64,000 bases of DNA from Eleginops maclovinus (taxonomy: Eukaryota > Chordata > Actinopteri > Perciformes > Eleginopidae), in the NCBI RefSeq assembly GCF_036324505.1, contig NC_086370.1, positions 16,518,600 through 16,582,599 of the forward strand, in the 5' to 3' direction. The position numbers and the translations under genes are program-made. Below, in pieces: positions 11,731 through 21,800 of the stretch. How positions within the stretch are numbered: position 1 is the stretch's first letter; each line of letters opens with the position of its first letter. The notes beneath the pieces were generated by a model. It saw nothing but the letters and a program-made list of their open reading frames with translations. It made no database searches and was not told where the DNA came from.

Positions 11731-12235
11731 AGAGGTGGGAAGTAACAAAGTATATTTACCTAAGTACTGTACTTAAGTACAATTTTGAGATACTTGTACT
11801 TTACTTGTGTATTTCTATGTTATGCTACTTTGTACTTCTACTCGTCTACAATTCATAGGTTAATTGTGTACTTTAAATCCACTACATTATTTTATTTTGT
11901 ACCATTAGTTAATTTACAGATTTGGATTAATGATGTGAAACATAATCAACACTACCCTGCAGTATACAAAGTCATTCAAACTAGCTGCACCTTTACCAGC
12001 TTTGATACACAATTTAATGCACTACTAATTCTAATCAAAACATATTATTTATTTGATTCTGGCCAATCTGCATAATGAGTACTTTTACTTTTAGTACTTT
12101 AAGTACATGTTGATGCTCATACTTTTGTCCTTGACTAACATTTTGAATGCAGGACTTTTACTCGTAAACATTATTCGAGTAAACTATCCCTACACTCTAG
12201 TTTCTACTTTTTTTGTACAAGATCTGAGACCTCTG
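11731..12235. mobile_element. Short non-autonomous DNA transposon of the 'AAGTACTTT' fish family, copy 1
   Basis: The segment opens with agaggtgggaagtaacaaag and ends with gatctgagacctctg, giving short inverted ends (AGAGGT/ACCTCT). The interior is dominated by diverged aagtac/gtactt motifs (ttacctaagtactgtactt; gagatacttgtactttactt). A second copy with the same order of motifs lies at 62361-62688. This pattern is very common in teleost genomes and I take it as a hAT-like MITE, though no clean 8-base target duplication could be confirmed. It has no coding capacity. Confidence 0.75.
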
Positions 12236-12324
12236 TCCCTAAAATATGGTGACTGTGTTTTGCTCGACTGGTTTTTCACTATTAAAAGGAAGAAAGACAG
12301 GCCATATCTGAACTTCCTTTTAAG

Positions 12325-12511
12325 GCGGAGGCGTGTCGGTATCAATGTTTGATTGACAGCAGTTGTCAGGCTGCCAGTGTCAGCAAGTAATTGACGGAAA
12401 GCGTGTTGTTAGCATGGATGTATACATTTAGTTGGCATTGAATCATACAGTCTGTGTAAAGAGGAATAAAGAACGCAACAACAGCTGACCGGACTAAACT
12501 GACTCATGCAG
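12325..12511 (+). other. Orphan exon-like segment with a consensus splice donor
   Basis: This segment is richer in CpG than its surroundings (ggcggaggcgtgtcggtatc near 12323). It contains ATTGACAG and TTGATTGACAGC motifs and ends catgcag|gtaagtt, a strong donor at 12512. The only ATG (12415) opens a five-codon frame, so it would be a non-coding first exon if real. It lies 1.7 kb past the likely sh3pxd2a end, on the opposite strand to neurl1. No partner acceptor or downstream exon was identified. It may equally be part of a repeat or chance. Confidence 0.25.
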
Positions 12512-15500
12512 GTAAGTTATCATGCTGTTTTTTCTCCTGCAAACTGACATTAGCTGTGCATTTCCCCTGGTAAATGTTTGTTTGGTGGCTAGTTCAACAA
12601 GCTAAAATGCTTGTCAATGTTTGTAAGAGGGAGATTCGAACAGGAGAGTTGATTGTTCTTCTGAAGTCTATAGCCATTATTAAACTAACAGATAAATAAA
12701 CATGTGAGTACCCAGGACAGGTGATTTACAGAACATGTGGATGTTGTAAAAAAAAAAAAAGGCATTTCAATTGACTTGCATTTTGTGCGGCAATCACCGC
12801 CACTGTTTACGAACATCATATGAGAAGGGATTAATGATCTGGTGAATTAATTGCAAATTAATGTGGCGTATAATAAACAACTTAATGAAAACTTATCACA
12901 GGCCATAATCACCATTATTATTAGGCCTCTCAGTTGTGTTGCATTAAACGCATTCTGCCTTGGAATACATTTAAGAATGTGTTCATAGCCAATATAAAAA
13001 CATATCTATGCATATCCATGACAGCTGAAGTGTTTGATCAGCTGTATGCTGTTGTGTAGATAAATTAGAGCACGCTTGGTTGCTTGTCATCCACTCTGAG
13101 CCACATAGTGGTGCATTTCACTTTGATTGGCCTCCTCTGGCAGCTTCAGGAGAACCTAAATAACTGACTTTGGTTTAGACGGTTTTCGTTCTGTGGTCAC
13201 TGGGCTGCTTAATTTAGCTTAGACTGACAAAGCAAAAGTTTAAGTTACCAGTGTGGAGTTGTAACCTATAATATTGTCGCCTTCAGCTATAATCAGAGAA
13301 ACACCAGATCAAAACCCTGATGCAGTTTTCCAGAGTGAGACACTGCATACCCTTTTGATATTGGATTTGGTGAGTGGAATATAATAAGATTTACAGCCTA
13401 CAGGAATTTAGTGTGAAATATGTCCATCCCGCTGGCTGTTTCCTCTTTTGGGATCTCATACTACACTCACTGGCTTGGAACTAAGTTATGGATGCCCGTT
13501 GATCATCTTTACACCATGTTTGTCTGCTTGCTGTCTGTATTTGCTTGTTGTACTGATGTGTAGAGTTTGTTCATTGCAAAAGATAAATCACGGAAGTTAA
13601 AATAAAGAGAAAAGGAAAATGCTAGATGTTGCAGGTGAGATAAAGAGACCCCAACGGACTTACAACCTCATATTTGATGTTTGACTGTCTATTATTCTGT
13701 CACAAGTTGTTCAAAGTGTAATGTATACGGAGTGTGTAAGATTATTCTTTATCTTGACCTTAGAAATGGTAGTCCGACAGCTGGGCAAGTTGATTAAGAT
13801 GTGACTTAAGGCGCTTAAAAACTAGGCTACCTATACAAAAGTAGACCTTGTGTCAAGAGCACTTTGTCAAATTGATGCAGGAAATTTAATAAGATCTGTG
13901 CTGGTTTTTAAATCCTTAAAGATGTTGTGCATTTGTTTTTTAAAACATCTTTAAGCTTGAAATGAAACATTTCAAAAATATTGATCATAACTATAAAATA
14001 ACGTCTCCCCAGGGTTGTCATTATCAAACCATCACTGATGTGCTTGTCTTTGTGGGTTTTCTGTCCTCTGAGAAAGTGCTGGAGCTGTTTCTGACCTCTG
14101 GAGGGCAGCAGCACTCAGCATCTCACGGCACTACGTCCATCGCCTCTGTCTTCATCAACACAGCAATTAGATTATTAAGGGGTCTCAATTGATATTTTGC
14201 ACTGAGAACAAAGTCGTACTTTTAAATAATTGCACTTCTCCTTCGAGCCTGTTCCTTGATGCTTCCAATCTCACTGAGCTAAAGATTTTACATCACACTG
14301 AACACCAAAAGCTTAAAGCCTTAGCTATAACAGAGGAGCAAACTCAAACTCCTGACTGTCTGATGTCTAATTCAAATTCAAAATCAATGGTGTTGTGCTT
14401 TTTTGGAATACAAATTTGATACCCTAATAGATGGCATGTCCGTTTCACCAAACAGCTGTCTAGAAGAGATACCATAACACTGCTCCAACAAGTCTGCCAA
14501 GCCCTTAAGCCTTCAGAAGGCCGACAGCCAGGTTCACTGAGAGGTCTGAGTGGAAAGTCTGTGTGTACACAGACACCGGTGAGATATACTGTATTCATGT
14601 CACTGTCACAGATCCTGGCTGCGTTTTTACTCTCCCCTCTAAGAACACTTGGCCACGAATGGCAGCCACTGTCTGTTTCATGTCTGGACGTCATAGTTGT
14701 ATGTCCCTGTTGGAGTGCAGCATTAGAGCCAGGCCTGCGGGGTAGTAAATAACAGATGAGCTTCACTCTGGCCAGGTCTACATACCACCACTCTAAACAG
14801 TTTCTCTGTGAGTTATATCTATTTACTAAAAGCTCCTTGCCTTTGTTATGCATATACTGTAGTATAAGGCAGGGTGTTAGTCAATAGGCTATACTACTTG
14901 ATAGTGATTGATTGTGTAAAGCGGCAGCTTTTTGTCCTCAAATTGCTTTCTAATTTGAATTTTTTTTTTTGCACAAGACATTATACCAGCCATTTGTATA
15001 ATGTATGCTCTGGGAAAAGGTAATGGCACTAATGCTCTCTCATTCCCTATCTTTTGTGCCAGATTTACTGGTTTCCAGCTGTGCATAAAACATAAAAAGG
15101 ACTGTAGCTGTGAAATGGAAATGGCCAGGTTTACCATTTTATTGCAATGCGAGCCAAATAAGTAGGGGAAATGTTTTCTTCTTAAATGACTTCTGTATAA
15201 GCTGAGGATTTACTGTTTTTTCATGTAATAAATACGTAATCAAGACAGTGATTCAAATGAAACCTTTATTAAACAAACTGAACATGATTAAACCACTTTA
15301 AGAATCATTTTCTAATGACTATAAATGCCAAGACAAGGAAACCAAAGTTATGAGCTGATTATCTTGTCCACCATGCATTATGCCTTCCTTCACTTACTTG
15401 CTGGTTTTGTTTTGTTTAAGCTTAAAATAATTTGGTCACATTTGACAAGCAGGCTGCGAAAACTATGTTTGTATGGGAAGTAGTTTGCCTGCTTAATCTA

Positions 15501-17748
15501 CAACACAAATTCAAGATATAATTGAAATATACACAAGTAGGACCAATGCCACCTTTTAAACATTTGATTTCCCTTTTTAAAGCACAATTTTGTATATGGA
15601 TTCAAGGAATTGTTGACATCTTGTAGAGTGCTTATTTGCTTTCTGTAAAATAGTTAGCGTAAAAGATGATAGGCTTCATTTTCAGACTCTGATTTTGGTC
15701 TCCAGCAACACTTGAGGGAATATCTGGCTCTTTAGCTGCTAAATGATTTGTTAACCAGCTATTCTCCATCTGTATCAAAAGATAAAGTACTTCTGTCAGT
15801 TATAGTATTATAGTGTAGTGTAGTATAGTGTAAGCAAAAAGTAAAATATACAGTATTTTTCTTCTGGGAGGAGAATTAAAAGCAGTATGTGGAATTACTC
15901 AAGTAACTTTTAGGTAGTTGTACCTAACATGAGTAAATGTACCTTGTAGTACATAATACCACATGAAAGTGGCACCAATGTTTGTATTCTTCACCAGAAG
16001 GTTAATAAGCATAGGCTATTTCCCCAAAACATCACACAGATCCACAGAGCCTTTCAGGGAGCAACGCCTTTTTCTGTAATTAACTATGCAACACTAAAAT
16101 AAACAATATTCTTATTTTTGGACATTATACTGTAGCTATACATTTAAAACAACAGTGATCATTTCTGTATAGTAGCATTGACAAAATAAATAAACCTCAT
16201 AATGTACAGTTAATATTACACTTATCAATACTATTTTTCTATCAAAAATGTTTCACAAATGTTTTATTTCTGCTAGGTCATATTTGGTCAGGAAGTAAAA
16301 CAAATACAGGTAGAAACGTAAAAGGAGAATCTCTCAAGCATGACAAAATTCCAGTATTATGTAATGCAGTGACAGAGGAAACATAGGCGATAATACGACA
16401 TTTCATTGCAGTGAATAATTCACATACTGATATTAAGCACACTGAAATGTTTGTTTTGTATGTTTTGTGGTGAAACCTGCTCACATCAGAGATTTTACAA
16501 CCATGTAAGAGTGACTTTAATTTGAATATAAATGTCCTGTTTTTACAGTGAGGAGCCGAACAGACCGAAAGTGTGTCCAGACTTCTCTTCTTGAAGGCAC
16601 ACAAGAAAACTTGTCTGTGACTCAAACGACATACAACATAGGCTGTAACATATCATTTCCCTCCACAACGAAATAAAGCTTCAACACCTTGAAAAACAAA
16701 AACTGAATAGCACTTACTACTTACCAAAAGAGTAAAGTTTCAGCAAGACCAAAATTACACCTGAAAATAGCTTGCATTTCTTCACAATTCAAAGCAGTAC
16801 ATAATGCATGAAATTGTTTGAGTGAAATTGTCCTTGGGGTTTGCTTTTGCAGACTAAGAGCAGCACTCAGACACTGATATGCAAATGAAAACCTCACAAC
16901 CTGTTACAATAACAAGCCTTGTCATTGACTGCACTCACGTGTGTTTTATTTCACTTAATGACTCGGTTTGCAAGAACACACCATCGCTGAAAAATATTTA
17001 TGTTTTGATTTTAATATACATATGAAGGAGAAGTGTGTAACCTGAAGTATGCACAGCCATCTGTAACTTTAAAGAGGGATTTCATGGCTTTCTTGCAATG
17101 ATGAAGAGGTGGGGTCATCATCTGTATGTGCTTGTTCAGCATTTTAAAAATACTTCCCTGCCCACCAATGTTTATTTGGATGACTTTTGTCCTACCGCAG
17201 CATACAGCTAGCTCACCGAGGCCGCCAAGAAGCAGGACATGCAACTCATGCAAGTCCCACATTTTACAGGCTTTCATACAAACCTCTGATGTATGGGGTG
17301 TGCCTGAGAGAGCAAACACTTTCTTTGCACTGAAACGATGAGCAGACACACAGCTAAAGGTGGCCCTTCCTCCCCTGTCTTCGTCTCAAACATACAACAT
17401 CCTCTCTCCTCTCTCCTCCCTCGTCACTGATTTACATCCTCATTCACCGTGAGCTTGACCTTCTATGGTGACAACATTCACACTTTTTTCACTTCGCAGA
17501 ATCCCGCCCTGTTTTAAATTCACAGAAGCACAGCAAGCACTGAGATATCTGACTAACACTTAATTTATTTACCCTTTTAGGCTTAGGCATTTCATTGTGT
17601 TTTATTGCAGGGGAGGCATCTTCTAAGCTCAAGAAAGTGGCTTATTTTAGATGTACTGCTAGGTTTTCACCAGAAAAACTCTTAATTTTTCCTCTGTTCA
17701 AACCTATGTTGATTATATTGCTAAGATTTAAATGAGCATTGATTCTTA
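12512..17748. other. Intergenic / possible distal neurl1 3' UTR, no gene seen
   Basis: No exon with family similarity, tRNA or CRISPR-like array was recognised. The stretch includes a TAGTG-repeat patch (about 15805-15832). TTTATT motifs at 17564-17569 and 17601-17606 read AATAAA on the minus strand and could end the neurl1 transcript. Confidence 0.5.
17601..17606 (-). terminator. Candidate polyadenylation signal AATAAA for neurl1
   Basis: The minus strand reads AATAAA here and again at 17564-17569, about 1 kb past the neurl1 stop. I found no AATAAA on the minus strand between the stop and 18063. If one of these is used, the MITE at 17749-18062 is transcribed in the 3' UTR. Confidence 0.35.
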
Positions 17749-18062
17749 TGGTGCGTACACACCGGACGCGTTTTGATTTTTGGACGTGTCGCGATTACAT
17801 ACGTAAAGTCAATGTAAAGACGCGGAGAGGCGCGAATTCGCTCCGCATGAAGCGGATGCCGCGGCGTGAATGAGGCGACTGAAGGGGGCCGCATCAATCA
17901 GTATCAGTGTGTTGTTAGTTCGGCATTATTATTAAATGGTCAAATATGTTCATTTTGATGTAGTTGGTATCTACCATAGTATTTGAATGACGCGGGTACA
18001 CAACTGACAGCCGCGGTGAAACTCGAACGATGTGAATATTTGCGTCCGGTGTGAACGCACCA
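17749..18062. mobile_element. 314-base MITE with near-perfect terminal inverted repeats and TA flanks
   Basis: The left end tggtgcgtacacaccggacg is the reverse complement of the right end cgtccggtgtgaacgcacca with one mismatch (A/T). Both ends are bordered by TA (17747-17748 and 18063-18064), as expected for a TA target-site duplication of Tc1/mariner-like or related transposases. The interior is strikingly CpG-rich against the AT-rich surroundings (gacgcggagaggcgcgaatt, gatgccgcggcgtgaatg). It has no coding capacity and would depend on an autonomous relative. Confidence 0.88.
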
Positions 18063-18597
18063 TAACTCTTAAATAACACTTTATACATTCTGACAAGCAG
18101 TTGGGGAGCAGCTAGTGAAACCACATATTAATCTTATTCTTTCTTCTGCTGGTTTGGACAATTTGACTACCTTTTGAGTAGTGATGCAATCACCAGCAGA
18201 ATGAAGCGTTAGTCTGCAGGAAGTAGGGCAGATGCCTCTTCAGATAACTCTTTCTTTTCAGCAAATCACACAAAGCACAGATTCACTCGACATGAGTAGG
18301 CCATGGCCCTATCTGCAGATCCTGCAGTTGCACATAGTTTTTTTCACTGCTTGATGAGTTTCATAGCTGGGTCCTTACTAAGACCTCAGTGGTGTGAGCT
18401 TTCCAAATATGTGCATTTGACAGATAAAATGTTTCAAAGGTGGATTTTGGTGGAGTCCTGCTGTAGAGTACCTGAGCCAATTGCACACCTAAAGAAACGG
18501 GGCATTCACTTGTGCTGCATCTGTCATCTTTACAAAGTCTGACATGGCTTAACCAACCTCTTGAACCTGACAATGTGACTCGTAGTCTTACACAAGT
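18063..18597 (-). other. neurl1: Proximal neurl1 3' UTR
   Basis: This stretch follows the stop codon on the minus strand. No intron signal or polyadenylation hexamer was found on that strand before the MITE, so the UTR probably continues past it. Nothing else was recognised. Confidence 0.5.
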
Positions 18598-18842
18598 CTA
18601 CGTGCTCCGGTAGGTCTTGATGATATCTTTGATTGTCCTCCTGCAGATGGGGCAGCATGCGTTGGCCATCTTCTTGAGTTTGAGGCCACAGGCGTAGCAG
18701 AGACACATGTGTCCGCAGGCGTAGAGGACTGTGTCCACCACGTTCTCGTAGCAAATGGTGCATTCGTCGCTCCAAGAGCCCGAGCATGATGGGAAGGTGG
18801 GGGACTCTGGGTGGCTGGAAAATGGAGAGCTTGGGGTTGTAC
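18598..18842 (-). CDS. neurl1: neurl1 last exon: C-terminal RING finger and stop
   Basis: Acceptor gtcaccacag, stop TAG at 18600-18598. It encodes residues 499-579. After an [19 protein letters not shown] lead the C3HC4 RING reads [15 protein letters not shown] and CCPIC, with spacing C-x2-C-x11-C-x1-H-x3-C-x2-C-x11-C-x2-C. It ends [10 protein letters not shown]. All eight metal ligands are present, so the ligase is expected to be active. Confidence 0.97.
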
Positions 18843-21800
18843 CTGTGGTGACGAGACGACAATTAGAGATGAGTGAGTGACTTAGAAAGACAACAGAACA
18901 AAGAAATTGAGGCAGGTTTCCAAGTGGTGTAGTTGCATTGCTACAATCCAATTATTCTCTTGTATGCAAAGTATCTGAAAATAATTGTTGGAGGAGGGAT
19001 GCTGATACTAAGTTTCCGGTGGCAACCTCTACAAAATGTCCGATCAGAACACAAAGGGGGAAAACGGCATCCAGAGAAATGTTATCGAGTCGTCATTTAT
19101 TGAGTCTTCACACCCACAACACAGAGTACTGAAGTGATTGTAATTGCTGATATAGATAGGTGGGTAAGGTCTGTAAAGTGTGGTTCATTAGATGCACGCA
19201 CACCATCCAAGTAAAAGAAATAGGTGACTTAAACAATGAGAGCTACAACTATATAGGGCCAAGTGATAGGTGGCCAATTAACTGCCGGACCAAATCACAC
19301 TGAACAATACAAGGAATAAACAGATTTGAAAACAAACAGATGGGCTTTTGTACAGTATCTTTTTGTTAACGCTTTTGTTACCATGCCCACTTTTGTCTGC
19401 TAATGATGCTCCTTCTGTCGCTATTATCTGCCAGGAGTTTTCCTGCCATGCTGTCTGCAGTTTGGGACAGCAGTGATGTCGGGGATCACTGCTTCACATC
19501 ACGGAGGTAAATATTTGCTTTATGTGGTTCGATGCGTATTGTGTGTTGATGTCTTGGCACTGTACAGTCAGTATTTGCGTGCTGACGGCTGTTTTATTAT
19601 TCTCCCACATGTCTGCATTTTTATCAATTTCATAAACAAAAACACGAACATCTGCTTAGCAAATACCCATAGGGAGAAAAGAGAGAGAACAAAGACAAAT
19701 AGTGAAACTGGAACTATTGGACAAACCTGTGGAGGAGGAAAAGGCCGTGTAGTAGCTCGAGTTGAGGCTTGAATTGAGTTTGATGTTCAATTGTGTGTTG
19801 AGGTTTGGTTCGGAGTTGCCGCTGCTGAGTATTGTGGGGTTGTTGGGTGTACAGGATGGGGAGCTCGGGACTGAAGGGCCTCGAAGGTCTGGGTGTGGAG
19901 ATGAGCCTGAAGTTACAAAAGAGACATCTGGTTCACAATAACAAAAACTTTGATATATATATATAATACAAGAATCAGAATTCCTATATTTGTCCTGCAA
20001 AAATATTGAAGTGGTTGGTAATGTTTACAGATTGTAAATAAATTGGATGATCATCTATAAAAAAAGGAAGCTAAATGCAATCATTCCTAACTGGGAATCA
20101 AATATTTCCATCATGACACTCCGCTGAGGTGTTAATTAGAAAATGTAGGTGAGAGGATGTCTTGTTTCATCCCTGTTAATGTCTCAGTCTGACACACACA
20201 TATTATATCTCTTCTATAACCAAGCAGATGACTTGCGAGTGCACAGTGTCTGTGTGTGGGTGTGTGTAAGTGAGTCAAGAGCCTATGAGTTGCTGTAGCC
20301 AAGTACCCCCCTTCCTTCCTCCTTCATGAGCCCATGATCCCTCTGGGTAGGGTACAAAAGGCTTTCACAGAATCTGTTGTCTGTCCCGTGTGATCCGTCC
20401 CCATCCGCACCCCAATCACCACCGGCTCTGGCATCAGTTCTTTCTATTGGCACTCGTCTGTCCTCACAGACCAGAATACCGACCCTGATTTCAGAGACAG
20501 ATTCTGATCCAGTATGCCTGGCAGGCGCACAGCATTGTTGTTTATACATTGTCCTTCAAGTGACCATGGCCAATATTGCTAAATCGTCAGGCCAGCCGTT
20601 CTCTTGGCACCAGCATTCTTACAGTACATGTCAAATGATCTATTATTGGTAGTTTGCATCCTATCCCACAGTTTGCTTGTCCAAATGTTCATACAATGGC
20701 AGTGTGGGGTAGAGAAACGGCTAAAAAAGAACCACAGTTGGTGAGAAATTGTTTGAATAACGAAATACTGTTGGCTCAATGTAAGAAAAAGACACTTTTG
20801 TGGTGTGTTGTTTGCAGAAAAATGTATACAGTTTGTTGCATAACTTTAGCTACATGCTCTGATCCATTGCTCTGAACTCATGCCTCTTTCTTTGGACCAC
20901 TTGAACCACTGTAGTATCAGTTTCAGCCTACGTAAACAAGCTATAGTGACATTTTAGACATGCAATGATCAGCTTGCTGCTATAAGAAAACCGCCGTAAC
21001 ATGTTTGGTTTTAAGTTTAGCGCTGTGAATACTGTGTTTGTTCTGCTTTTTCTGAGACAAGCTTTTTTGAGAAGAATCTATATATTTATTCTTTATTTTA
21101 TCAATTCTTAGAGGCATATGCCCATACTTTGGCACTTATACTCCCCTCCATTACCTGCTTAGCCTGACTTATGTGGGAGACCAGCTGTTAACAAAAGTCT
21201 TGGTGAACTCTAATATGAAGGAATAGATAACCCTCATGTCCATTCATGGCCCTTTCATCAAGCGTACCTTTCATCTACTTTTGTATTATGAATTTACTGC
21301 TGGCTGTGTGATCAGGAATGAGTATGTGAATGGCTTTGGCTATGCAGACAGTACAGGAGACTTATTTGTTGTTGAGTATGTGGTGGATTTTAACACTTGC
21401 TTATCAAACAAAGTGTTTTTAGCACATCCTGTCAGGCTCTTTGTTTCTTTGTTAATGTCCCAAAGTCTGGTTTTAAACCTGCATTAACAGTTTTATTTTG
21501 GTCCGTTGGGGACAGCAGAAAGAAGCTTGTAAACACAACTGACATCCCCGTTTTAGCTAATTTGGCAAACTTGAGAGACGTTATCTAATTATAAAGCAGT
21601 TATAGATCTGCGTAAGTACTGAAGTAATCATTTAGTGTTGTGGTTCTTAAATGGATTTAAGTCCAGTATTATAGCTTTGTTTTGTTCTCGACCAACTCCT
21701 GGAGGAAATATCACTCCCGGCATGTCAATAACTGTGTTTGTGTGTCGTACAGTTTTAGAGCTTTATTACTGATAATGGCTACCTGATAGAGCCTAAATGA

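Noticed and set aside
15880..15965. Possible third copy of the AAGTACTTT MITE
   Set aside because: It has only a few words (actcaagtaact, gagtaaatgtacc), with no ends and no consistent motif order.
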